51,152 nt of DNA from Thermoanaerobaculia bacterium (GTDB taxonomy: Bacteria; Acidobacteriota; Thermoanaerobaculia; Gp7-AA8): the NCBI GenBank assembly GCA_017883235.1, contig JADGNY010000036.1:1-51152 (forward strand). The letters are read 5' to 3'. A program made the translations under genes and the position numbers. Under the pieces are notes generated by a model. The model had not been told where the DNA came from and searched no databases. It was given only the letters and a program-made list of their open reading frames with translations. This document shows positions 31,813 through 39,474 of this stretch, one piece after another. Positions within the stretch are counted from its first letter, which is position 1. Each line of letters starts with the position of its first letter.

Positions 31813-33350
31813 TTCGCGTCTCCCTTCGGCGTGGTGATGGCGGTGGTGGCCTTCTTCGCCGACTCGATCATGGCCGTGGTGCGGTTGGACGGCACGAACG
31901 TGGCGTTGGCGACGCGGCGGATGTCCGCCGGCGTCACTTTGTCGATTCTCTCGACCTCGTGAAACAGGTCGCGCCAGTCGCCGACGACCGTCTGGTAGAT
32001 GGCGAGCTGAAGGGCCAGACCGGAGTTGTTGTCGAGCCGGCGAAGCAGGTTTGCCTTCGTGCGGGTCTTGATCGACTGCAGCTCCTCCGCCGGTACGTCC
32101 TCATTCTTGAGACGCTCGATCTCGGAATGAATCGGATCCGCCAGCTCGCTGGCCGTATGGCCGGCAGTGGGGATAGCAATGAAGGCGAAGAGAGTCGGAT
32201 ACTTGTTACCGGGAAAGCCATTGAATCCGGCCGCAACCGCGGCCACCTTCTTGTCGCGGACGAGCGAGCGATAGAGGCGGGAGGTGCGCCCTTCCCAAAG
32301 CAGCCTCTGGATGACGTCGAACGTTGCCGCATCGGGATCCGTCTCTGCCGGGCGGTGATAGCCCTCGAGGTAAACCGGCTGCGCCTGTTCGCGGAGGATG
32401 ACCGTGCGTTCCGCGGTCTGTTTCGGCTCGATCGTGCGCAGCGGGTCGGGGGCGGGCGCTTTCGGCAATCGGCCGAAGTACTTCTCGATGATCGGCATGA
32501 CCTCGGCGGCTTTCACGTCGCCGACGACGGCCACGACCATGTTGGCCGGAACGTAGTACTTGGCGTAGAACGCTTTGGCGTCGGTGGCGGAGAAGCTTTC
32601 CAGATCCGAGGGCCAGCCGACGACCGGCTGTCCGTACGGATGCGCCGTGAAGGCAGCGGCCAGAGCCTGCTCGAAGAGGCGGCCGAACGGGTTGCTCTCG
32701 CTGCCCATGCGCCGCTCTTCGTGAACGACGTCGCGCTCTTTGTAGAACTCGCGGAAGACGGGGTGGAGGAAGCGCTCGGAGTCGAGATAGGCCCAAAGCT
32801 CGACGCGGTTCGATGGCATCGAGTAGAAGTAGGCGGTCTCGTCGGTGTTGGTGAAGGCGTTCATGCCGGTGGCGCCGGCGCGGTCGACGATCTTGCTGAA
32901 CTCGTTCGGCACGACGTACTTCTGTGCCTCGTCGATGGCCGCCTTCCATGCTTTGTCGAGCACGGCGACTTTCGCCTCGTCGTGGTTGACGGGATCGCGG
33001 CGGGCGCGGTCGTAGGCGGCGTATGCCTCTTCGACTTTTGCCAGCGCGGCCGACTCGGCCGTGTAATTCGATGTGCCGACCTGGGTGGTGCCTTTGAAGG
33101 CCATGTGCTCGAACATGTGAGCCAGGCCGGTGATCCCCGGGACTTCCTGAGCCGATCCGACGTTCACGATCGTGGCGAACGAGAAGACGGCGGCTTCGGG
33201 GCGCTCCATGACGATCACGGTCAGGCCGTTGTCGAGCTTGCGCATGGTAGTGCGCTTCTCGAACGAGGCGAGATCCTGCGCGTGCAGGGTCGCCGTGATC
33301 GTCAGAAGCAGGAAGAACGATGTGGACAGTCTTCGAACTGCTCCCTTCAA
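31809..33350 (-). CDS. Active M16 zinc metallopeptidase
   Basis: The 513-residue protein has a signal peptide (STSFFLLLTITATLHAQ) and the inverted zinc motif HxxEH: H78, E81, H82 in GLAHMFEHMAFKG. Two M16 domains follow (MVVAVVGDVKAAEVMPIIEK; TDPDAATFDVIQRLLWEGRTSR). It likely forms a heterodimer with the inactive 29674 product in the periplasm to degrade peptides. The TTG at 33350 is the start, set by the ribosome site described at 33357-33361; the long frame upstream to 34424 is an artefact of repeats. Confidence 0.9.
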   Translation of the reverse strand: MKGAVRRLSTSFFLLLTITATLHAQDLASFEKRTTMRKLDNGLTVIVMERPEAAVFSFATIVNVGSAQEVPGITGLAHMFEHMAFKGTTQVGTSNYTAESAALAKVEEAYAAYDRARRDPVNHDEAKVAVLDKAWKAAIDEAQKYVVPNEFSKIVDRAGATGMNAFTNTDETAYFYSMPSNRVELWAYLDSERFLHPVFREFYKERDVVHEERRMGSESNPFGRLFEQALAAAFTAHPYGQPVVGWPSDLESFSATDAKAFYAKYYVPANMVVAVVGDVKAAEVMPIIEKYFGRLPKAPAPDPLRTIEPKQTAERTVILREQAQPVYLEGYHRPAETDPDAATFDVIQRLLWEGRTSRLYRSLVRDKKVAAVAAGFNGFPGNKYPTLFAFIAIPTAGHTASELADPIHSEIERLKNEDVPAEELQSIKTRTKANLLRRLDNNSGLALQLAIYQTVVGDWRDLFHEVERIDKVTPADIRRVANATFVPSNRTTAMIESAKKATTAITTPKGDAK

Positions 33351-33356
33351 TTGATA

Positions 33357-33361
33357 CCTCC
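33357..33361 (-). promoter_or_regulatory. Shine-Dalgarno selecting the M16 TTG start
   Basis: The minus strand reads GGAGG at 33361-33357, six bases before TTG 33350. It decides the start of the active M16 gene, since the signal peptide begins right after this TTG and no ATG is closer. Confidence 0.65.
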
Positions 33362-33464
33362 TTGGTTGGTTCGGTTGCTTGTTGATGAGTGAGAGACGAT
33401 GGTTGATGAGGACTGGGGAAGTGGGCAGAGAGTACACCCTTCTTTCCTGATCCAAACATCGGGA

Positions 33465-33588
33465 GTCGGGGGTCGGCCAAAACCAGAAACCAGAAACTAG
33501 AAACCAGAATGCTGCGCTCCACCGTCGTTTCTGGTTTCTGGTTTCTGGTTTCTGGTTTCTGGTTTTGCCCGACCCCCGGCCCCCGACT
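33465..33588. repeat. Inverted repeat of CCAGAAAC units
   Basis: GGCCAAAACCAGAAACCAG-type units at the left (33465-33510) and complementary GTTTCTGGTTTCTGG units at the right (33528-33570) are flanked by AGTCGGGGGTC and GACCCCCGGCCCCCGACT. Together they form a 124 bp imperfect hairpin with a short centre. It is the same kind of simple-repeat pair as at 13553-13712, but with a different unit. Confidence 0.75.
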
Positions 33589-33641
33589 GACAAACCTCCG
33601 GGTTTCTGTGATACGTCTTGACGCGGGGAGGGTTTCGTTGA

Positions 33642-34493
33642 TTGAACGCGGATGACGATCTCGGCTATCGCGGCTGGCGGCGCCCCGGTCCGGTCCCGCC
33701 GCGCGGGGTTGACGCCGAACCTGGCGAGACCCTCGACTATCTCTGCGGCCACTTCCGCATCTTCCAGTACGAGCGCGGTCACCGCTATTCGACCGACGAT
33801 GTGCTGACGGCGTGGTACGCGGCGCAATGGGCTCCCCGCGTCGACCGCGCCGCCGACCTCGGCTCGGGTATCGGCTCGGTCGCGCTGATCACGGCATGGC
33901 GCCTTCCGGGAGCGCGTTTCTGCATGGTCGAGGCGCAGGCGATGTCGGCCCGGCTGGCGCGCAAGAGCATTCTCTACAACGGACTGGAGCCGCGCTTCAC
34001 GGTCTACGAGGGCGATCTTCGCGATCCGTCGATCCTGGCCGGCGAGGCGCCGTTCGATCTGGTGACCGGCTCCCCGCCGTACTGGCCGGCGTCCGCGGCG
34101 ACGGGAGCCGCGCATCCGCAGGCGGTTCCGGCGCGCATCGAGATCCGCGGAACGGTGGCCGATTACGCGGCCGCGGCGGCACGGATTCTGGCGCCGGGCG
34201 GGATGTTCGTTTTCGTCTTCCCGTACATCCAGCGCGAACGCGCTTTCGACGCCCTGCAGACGAACGATCTCGTCCTGCTGCGCCGCCGCGACATCGTCTT
34301 CAAAGAAGGGGAGCCGCCGATGATCTCGCTCTTCGGGGCCATGCGCGCCGCCGACATACCACCTCGACGCGAAACGTGGATCGAGCCGCCGTTGATCATC
34401 CGCGCGGCGAACGGGTCCGTGCATCCGGAGTATGCGGCGGTGCGGATGAGCTTTGGGTTTCCACCGGGGGATGTAGGGCCGGCCGAGGCGTGA
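33642..34493 (+). CDS. TrmN6-like tRNA adenine methyltransferase
   Basis: The 283-residue product follows the tRNA1(Val) A37-N6 methyltransferase pattern: ERGHRYSTDDVLTAWYA near the N terminus, the SAM-binding LGSGIGSVALITAW, then the catalytic GSPPYW (N/D/S-PPY/F motif). Start is TTG 33642. Its 3' end is partly duplicated in decayed form at 34981-35043 and 38152-38315, see those entries. The next gene is on the other strand and ends 14 bases away. Confidence 0.75.
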   Translation: MNADDDLGYRGWRRPGPVPPRGVDAEPGETLDYLCGHFRIFQYERGHRYSTDDVLTAWYAAQWAPRVDRAADLGSGIGSVALITAWRLPGARFCMVEAQAMSARLARKSILYNGLEPRFTVYEGDLRDPSILAGEAPFDLVTGSPPYWPASAATGAAHPQAVPARIEIRGTVADYAAAAARILAPGGMFVFVFPYIQRERAFDALQTNDLVLLRRRDIVFKEGEPPMISLFGAMRAADIPPRRETWIEPPLIIRAANGSVHPEYAAVRMSFGFPPGDVGPAEA

Positions 34494-34506
34494 CGAGACT
34501 GTTGCG

Positions 34507-34947
34507 TTAGAACCTTTGGCGGAGCGCCATCACCGCCTGGATCACGGCCGATGTCGCAATCAGACAGAAGCCGGCAATCAGTCCGGCCAGCATCGCCGGC
34601 ACGACCAGTGCCCACTTGCCGCTCGCGAATTGCAGATAGCGCAACAGTCCGATTGCGCCGCACATCGCGGCAAGTACACCGAGGACGACACCAACGAAGA
34701 ATGCTCTCGCCGTTGGCATGGCAAGCAACCAGCGTCGAAGAATGGTCACGACGAGCCAGACGCCAATCCCGCCGAAAAGACCAAGTAGCCCGAACCCCAC
34801 CACATTGAACAGGATCGCGGCCACCAGACTCCCCTCGGCGTCGGAGGGCAGCTTGCCGGTTGACATCATGGCGATGGTGCTCGTCAGTATCCCGGAAAGC
34901 GCCGCCCCGGCCGCGAAGCCATAAGCAATGGAGAGTCGGTTCTGCAT
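34507..34947 (-). CDS. Four-helix membrane protein, unknown
   Basis: The 146-residue protein has four hydrophobic segments: about 7-27 (YGFAAGAALSGILTSTIA), 42-68 (AAILFNVVGFGLLGLFGGIG), 83-102 (FFVGVVLGVLAAMCGAIG) and 113-138 (ALVVPAMLAGLIAGFCLIA). No signal, no motif and no family was recognised. It is convergent with the methyltransferase gene. Confidence 0.6.
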   Translation of the reverse strand: MQNRLSIAYGFAAGAALSGILTSTIAMMSTGKLPSDAEGSLVAAILFNVVGFGLLGLFGGIGVWLVVTILRRWLLAMPTARAFFVGVVLGVLAAMCGAIGLLRYLQFASGKWALVVPAMLAGLIAGFCLIATSAVIQAVMALRQRF

Positions 34948-34980
34948 CGAGGACGCTCGCGGGTAAGTATGAACCCTCTG

Positions 34981-35043
34981 CTGGCTCGGTGCGTCCGGAG
35001 TACGTCGCGATCCGTTAGCCTCGGTTAGCCGGGGATGTGGCGG
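34981..35043 (+). pseudogene. Relic A of the methyltransferase 3' end
   Basis: The words GTGCGTCCGGAGTACGTCGC and CCGGGGATGTGGCGG resemble positions 34425-34480 of the TrmN6-like gene (GTGCATCCGGAGTATGCGGC; CCGGGGGATGTAGGGCCG), with a deletion between them. It is a short, degenerate copy and cannot be translated. It points to repeated duplication of this gene tail. Confidence 0.5.
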
Positions 35044-35130
35044 ATGAATGCCGCGAAGGTTTCGCTGGTCGCCGGCTCCTCAAATCGACGATTCTCGAGG
35101 TTTTCCGGCGGACTCACGGCAGCGTGACTC

Positions 35131-35160
35131 TTGACATCATTCGGCTACGGCGTGTATTTT
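35131..35160 (+). promoter_or_regulatory. Promoter of the small Cys-rich gene
   Basis: A perfect TTGACA at 35131-35136 and TATTTT at 35155-35160 are separated by 18 bases. Transcription would start near 35167, followed by AAGGAGG (35172-35178) and ATG 35184. It is the clearest sigma-70-like promoter seen in the window. Confidence 0.6.
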
Positions 35161-35183
35161 AGGGTACACGTAAGGAGGAACAT

Positions 35184-35426
35184 ATGTTCCGTCGTGTCGC
35201 CAGCCTCTTTTCGGTGATCGTCCTCGCCAGCTCGATCTCGTTCGCGCTCCCGAACGGGTGTAACAACTATTACTGCATAGACGACGGTTACGGGGGAATG
35301 TACTGCTGGCAGGCCCTCGATGGTGGCGGCATCGGCAATCTGGCCGGGTGCATGACGGTGCGGCTGTACAACGGTGACGGGTCGGGCACCGAGTACTGCC
35401 GCGCAACATTCTGTTACTACGTTTGA
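35184..35426 (+). CDS. Small secreted Cys-rich protein
   Basis: The 80-residue precursor has a signal peptide (LFSVIVLASSISFA) and a mature part of about 58 residues with six Cys residues (NGCNNYYCIDDGYGG; YCWQALDG; AGCMTV; YCRATFCYYV). The Cys, Gly and Tyr content resembles a disulphide-stabilised exported peptide. No known family. A strong promoter and ribosome site precede it, and the next gene starts 14 bases on, so it leads a small operon. Confidence 0.65.
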   Translation: MFRRVASLFSVIVLASSISFALPNGCNNYYCIDDGYGGMYCWQALDGGGIGNLAGCMTVRLYNGDGSGTEYCRATFCYYV

Positions 35427-35440
35427 CGGGCCGGATTTCT

Positions 35441-37579
35441 ATGAAGCCCGTTGTACGCGCAGCGGTTGTGTCACTGCTTCTGGTGTCGGCGGGCGATGCG
35501 ATCGCCATCGTGCTGCCAGTCGTCGCTCATGGGATCGAGGTTCGATCGTGCGACGGCGACGTGACGTCTCGACAGTCATGTCCTGGGGCAGCGTGCAGGA
35601 CGCTTACGTTCCCGCTGGCAAGTCTGCCCCAATCGCACGGCCTGAACTTACCAGCCGGTCGCTGGGACCTGACCGTGGAGTCGTTGCGATGCTGGGCTCC
35701 CCCAATCACCGTTGACCCAGGTGGCGCGAACGTGCTTCCCGTCTGGCCTGCGGCTGAGATACACGGAACGATCGCGAACACCAGCGGGGATACAGTGAGT
35801 TCCCTGACAGCGGAGTTTCGATTCACCGGCGAGACTAGTGAGCAGGAGCGGCGTTTTTCGATAGTCTGCCCGGTTGTTAACTCGCGATGGAGTTGCCGCG
35901 CGCCCGCCGCAGAATTTCAACTCCGCCTGTCATTGGATCGACGTGCGCCCCGGTACGTTCACCTCAACATCCCTCCTGACGAACGGAAAGATCTCGGCGA
36001 AATACGGTTCGAGCCCGGCGCCTCGGTGGCGGGAACGATCGCCAAACCGGGCGGCCGGCACGAGGAGACAATCGTGGAGCTCATCCCGGAGTCCACGCGC
36101 TCCCAATCGCTCGTTGGCCGGCGCACCGTGGTGAACGAGTCCAGCGGCAGCCTCTTTCAATTCACCGGAGTTCCGCGGGGAGTCTATCGCCTCACTGTCT
36201 CGCGGCCGGGCTGGTTCCCGGCAGAGGTGAAGTCGATTCAGGTGGAGGAGGCGCGCGAATCGTTTCTGGACGAGCCCGTTCACCTTACAAGAGCGGCTGC
36301 AATCAGAGTGTTCATCACCCCGGCCCTCTCAACGGAGGGAGAACCGTGGCTCGTGCGTATCGAAAGCACTGCCGCGGTGGCTCCAGCCGAGCCAATCGCC
36401 GAATCGCCCGCATCGTTTTCCGGGGAATGGCGTAACGAAGCGCTTCATGCCGGGAAGTACGCGTTGTCTGTTGTCGATCGGCAAGGATCCGTCTTTCTCA
36501 GGGAAACGGTGGAGGCGCGCATCGACGCCGCCCCACGGTTTCTGAACATTCTCAAGATTCATGTCCGCGGCATCGTGAAACTGGGTGCGGTCCCGTTCGC
36601 CTCACAACTGGTGTTCACGGACGACGACGGCTCTTCGAGGATTACACTCAAGTCGGACGCAGCCGGCAAATTCGACGGTGTTCTTTCCCACGAGGGCCGG
36701 TGGTATGTACAGGTTCTCGACCCGGCAAATACGTTCTACATCAAAGAAATCCGTGTTGAGGTCAAGCGCAGCCCGGAACAGGCTGTCGCCCTTCTATCCA
36801 TTTCGTTACCCGGTGCGAAGGCCATTGGTCATGTGACCAATGAGGCAGGCGATCCCGGGAGAGGAGACGTGATCGTGTTCCGGGACGGCAGGGGAATCGC
36901 GGATGCCCTGATCATGCCGGACGGATCGTTTGAGGTGGATGGTCTCGATCCCGGTCCCGTAACGCTGCAAGCCCTTGCTCGCGGGGCGGAAAGCGACGAG
37001 GTCTCGTACCTGGCGGCGGAAGACGATCCCGCGACCGCGGAGCTCCGGCTGCAAACGCTCCTCGAAGTAAAGGGCCAGTTGCTTTCCGAAGACGGCTTTC
37101 CCATAGCCGGCGCGGTCATTCGATACGCTGGCGCGGGAATGGCGCGCTTCCGGCAGGCGATCAGCGGACCGGCAGGAGAGTTCTCGGTGCGAGTTCCGCG
37201 GGGCACCACCAGCCTGCTGGCTTCGATCTCTGCCTCTGGTTTCCCGGCAACTCTTCGGAATTTGAGCCCGGACGCGCCGGGGACCCAGCGCATCATCCTT
37301 GGGACCGCGTCCGCTTCGCTCCATATCGTTCAGCGGCCCGGCGCAGCATGGCCTTTTGTGACGTTGGACGGCCAGGCGTTTCTCAGGGTCAGCGCGCTGC
37401 TGTCCCTGCCCTCGGCCGATGGACTTCCCGGTCTTGTAGCCGACGGTCTTCAGGTGCAGGTCACTCCCGGGTTTTACACGATCTGTTACGCGGCGAAGGT
37501 GAAGGAGGCCTGCCAGTCGGCCAGCGTGGCGGCTGGTCATGAACGGTCGTTCTTCCCTCCGGATGGGCCTTCCAGGTGA
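35441..37579 (+). CDS. Secreted protein with carboxypeptidase-regulatory-like repeats
   Basis: From ATG 35441 (signal peptide VVRAAVVSLLLVSAGDAIA) the product is about 712 residues and rich in beta-strands. Several repeats resemble carboxypeptidase-D regulatory/Cna-B-like domains, e.g. ASVAGTIAKPGGRHEETIVE, VTNEAGDPGRGDVIVFRDGR and GQLLSEDGFPIAGAVIRYAG. Such domains are adhesive or structural. No enzyme domain is present. GTGA overlap with the PDZ gene indicates coupling. Confidence 0.75.
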   Translation: MKPVVRAAVVSLLLVSAGDAIAIVLPVVAHGIEVRSCDGDVTSRQSCPGAACRTLTFPLASLPQSHGLNLPAGRWDLTVESLRCWAPPITVDPGGANVLPVWPAAEIHGTIANTSGDTVSSLTAEFRFTGETSEQERRFSIVCPVVNSRWSCRAPAAEFQLRLSLDRRAPRYVHLNIPPDERKDLGEIRFEPGASVAGTIAKPGGRHEETIVELIPESTRSQSLVGRRTVVNESSGSLFQFTGVPRGVYRLTVSRPGWFPAEVKSIQVEEARESFLDEPVHLTRAAAIRVFITPALSTEGEPWLVRIESTAAVAPAEPIAESPASFSGEWRNEALHAGKYALSVVDRQGSVFLRETVEARIDAAPRFLNILKIHVRGIVKLGAVPFASQLVFTDDDGSSRITLKSDAAGKFDGVLSHEGRWYVQVLDPANTFYIKEIRVEVKRSPEQAVALLSISLPGAKAIGHVTNEAGDPGRGDVIVFRDGRGIADALIMPDGSFEVDGLDPGPVTLQALARGAESDEVSYLAAEDDPATAELRLQTLLEVKGQLLSEDGFPIAGAVIRYAGAGMARFRQAISGPAGEFSVRVPRGTTSLLASISASGFPATLRNLSPDAPGTQRIILGTASASLHIVQRPGAAWPFVTLDGQAFLRVSALLSLPSADGLPGLVADGLQVQVTPGFYTICYAAKVKEACQSASVAAGHERSFFPPDGPSR

Positions 37580-38004
37580 AAAGTGCGTTGATCCTCGTCG
37601 CGACTTTGGCTGCCTCTCTGATAGCGGCAGCGGACGCGCGTTCGTCATCCCCGCACGCCTCTGGATGGCTGGGACTCGGCTACACCTACAACGTAACAAA
37701 CACATCGACGGGACGGATGGTCTGGCTCTTCGTCCGCCAGATCGTGCCCGGGGGCCCGGCGGACAGGGCAGGCCTGAAGACACAGGACGTGATCACCCTG
37801 ATCAACGGCAAGAGGATCTCCTTCATCGATGAGCTCGCGGCTCTGAATTTTTTCAGCGGAATCCGGCCGGGCCAGCGGGTGCTGCTTGGCGTTGTGCGTG
37901 GAAGAACCGTGCAGACTGTGACCATCGTGGCCGCCGGCGCGCCGCCATACATGGTTGAGCGTCGACGGATCAATGAAGAAGTGGCAAAAGCGCAGCGGCA
38001 CTGA
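37576..38004 (+). CDS. Secreted PDZ-domain protein
   Basis: The 142-residue protein (GTG start overlapping the previous stop) has a signal peptide (ALILVATLAASLIAAADA) and a single PDZ domain: GWLGLGYTYN, then RQIVPGGPADRAGLKTQDVI, LINGKRI and GQRVLLGVVRGRTVQTVTI. There is no protease domain. A PDZ-only exported protein could bind C-terminal tails of partners, possibly those of the two preceding gene products. Confidence 0.8.
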   Translation: MKSALILVATLAASLIAAADARSSSPHASGWLGLGYTYNVTNTSTGRMVWLFVRQIVPGGPADRAGLKTQDVITLINGKRISFIDELAALNFFSGIRPGQRVLLGVVRGRTVQTVTIVAAGAPPYMVERRRINEEVAKAQRH

Positions 38005-38041
38005 ACCGTGGGCTCATGAAGAGACGTCCGGCGAGGGGTCG

Positions 38042-38138
38042 CGGGGTCTCGAGGTTGCGTGGTCTCGCGACCGTAGCACCATCCCGCGGCGCCTGCCCGA
38101 AACACCGCGCGACCGCGAGACCCCGAGACCGCGCAACC
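38042..38138. repeat. Inverted GGTTGCG/CGCAACC repeat
   Basis: The left arm (about 38042-38071, GGTCTCGAGGTTGCG) and the right arm (38106-38138, CGAGACCGCGCAACC) are imperfect complements around about 35 bases. The GGTTGCGCGGTCTCGG word is shared with 10311-10371. Confidence 0.65.
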
Positions 38139-38151
38139 GTTTCGGCTGGCG

Positions 38152-38315
38152 CTGGGCGCTGCGGACAAAGGGCCTCGTCCTGCTACGCCGGGGCGACACC
38201 GAGCCGCCGTTGATCACCCGATAGCGTGATGGCTCCGGCCTATCCGGAGTACGCGGCGGCTCGCATCGGCTTCGGGTTTCCGACTGGGGATGTGGGGCGG
38301 TCTGCGCTGCCCTGA
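38152..38315 (+). pseudogene. Relic B of the methyltransferase 3' end
   Basis: The segment aligns with the 3' third of the TrmN6-like gene: CTCGTCCTGCTACGCCGGGG matches CTCGTCCTGCTGCGCCGCCG at 34269; then, after a deletion, GAGCCGCCGTTGATCACCCG matches GAGCCGCCGTTGATCATCCG at 34383, and TATCCGGAGTACGCGGCGGC matches CATCCGGAGTATGCGGCGGT. Stops interrupt it (EPPLITR then TAG). It is a non-functional fragment in direct orientation, 3.7 kb from the intact gene. Confidence 0.7.
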
Positions 38316-38423
38316 TGGCAATGCAGGTGGCGGTGCCGAGAGAAAACGTGTGCACACCAGCGGACGGCCAGTCACCAATTTTGCACATGTGGGGAAATTC
38401 ACTTTTCTTGTATGGTGATGGCC

Positions 38424-38457
38424 GTCACGAAGTAGAGTGATGTTTCTACTTAGTGAC
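38424..38457. promoter_or_regulatory. Candidate operator: 13 bp inverted repeat
   Basis: GTCACGAAGTAGA (38424-38436) and TCTACTTAGTGAC (38445-38457) pair at 12 of 13 positions around eight bases. It lies about 90 bases before the response regulator start (38544), in the only long leader of this region. It may be a binding site for a LuxR-type dimer or a transcript hairpin. The rest of the 38316-38543 spacer holds no recognised gene. Confidence 0.4.
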
Positions 38458-38543
38458 CGAAGAATCTGTTGCATACTGTTCCACATCCAAGGTAGACCAG
38501 GAAGTCCGGACAGACGGTTGCCGATGAGAGGGAAGGCGCCTGA

Positions 38544-39371
38544 ATGTACGAAACGAAGCTCAACTCGAATCCCGATTCGAAGCCAGAGCCGTCGCGGATC
38601 GTGATCAGCGGCGATCAGGCGGTGATTCGCGCGGCGATCTGCCGGCTGGTGGAGATCGAGGCTGGATTCGCGGTGGTTCGTGATTGCGACAACTCCCCGG
38701 AGGCGCTGGCCGAGGCTCTAGCGGCGCGGCCCGATCTCATACTGATGGATCTGGATCTCAATACGCGCTGTAGCGGCGCGCTGGAGCGAATCGGAGCGCT
38801 CCTGCGCGCGACAGCGGGGACTCCGGTGCTCATCCTGACCGCAACCGACGACTGCCAGGCAACGCAGTTTGCGCTACGCCACGGCGCCATCGGGTTCGTT
38901 CTGAAGCACAGCTCGCCCGACACACTCGGGCGTGCCATCCGGGCCGGCCTGGCGGGAGAGATGTGGCTGGAGCAGTCGACCATGGCGGCATTGTTCCGCG
39001 CCAAACCGGCATTGAACGGCAACCACGGCTCCAGGCTGACGCCGCGCGAGCGCGAGATCATCGAGCTGGTCGTGCTCGGACTGCAGAACAAGGTGATCGC
39101 GAAGCGGCTCTCCATCTCCGGCACCACGGTTCGCCATCACCTCACCTCGATCTTCGAGAAGCTCGACATATCGAATCGCATGGAGCTGATGCGCTGCATG
39201 TTCGACGGAGTGGTAGACGAGGCGCCGGCTCCGGCGTTCGTGACGCGCCGACCCGGAACAGCAAACGACCCCACAGTTGAGCCCCCCACGGGGGCTCTTC
39301 CTCCCATGAAAGTGACTCGCATGTTTGTCGCTTTGTCCGATGCGACACCGCACCGCGGCAACCTAACTTGA
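38544..39371 (+). CDS. LuxR/NarL-type response regulator
   Basis: The 275-residue product has a receiver domain with acidic D24, the phosphorylatable D69 (LILMDLD) and the GAIGFVLKHSSP Lys region, then a LuxR helix-turn-helix (LTPREREIIELVVLGLQNK; IAKRLSISGTTVRHHL). About 50 extra residues at the C terminus contain a proline-rich stretch in which a short GAGCCCCC/GGGGGCTC hairpin (39279-39297) lies. No histidine kinase is nearby. It is 103 bp upstream of the oxidase operon in the same direction, making it a likely regulator of that operon. Confidence 0.88.
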   Translation: MYETKLNSNPDSKPEPSRIVISGDQAVIRAAICRLVEIEAGFAVVRDCDNSPEALAEALAARPDLILMDLDLNTRCSGALERIGALLRATAGTPVLILTATDDCQATQFALRHGAIGFVLKHSSPDTLGRAIRAGLAGEMWLEQSTMAALFRAKPALNGNHGSRLTPREREIIELVVLGLQNKVIAKRLSISGTTVRHHLTSIFEKLDISNRMELMRCMFDGVVDEAPAPAFVTRRPGTANDPTVEPPTGALPPMKVTRMFVALSDATPHRGNLT

Positions 39372-39474
39372 TTGCAGACCCGCAGACGGCTGCTTTCCTC
39401 GGTGCGCTCCGGAATTGTTTCGAAGCAGTTCGCCGTGTTCGTATGCCGTTCGGCGGGATATGAGGAGAGCAGGG

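Noticed and set aside
31809-34424. 871-codon extended form of the active M16 gene
   Set aside because: The extension crosses the CCAGAAAC repeat and the antisense methyltransferase; the signal peptide begins after TTG 33350.
34493-38315. Integrated genomic island with att sites in the methyltransferase tail
   Set aside because: No integrase or excisionase is present, and the repeats are degenerate and unequal. A duplication explanation is simpler.
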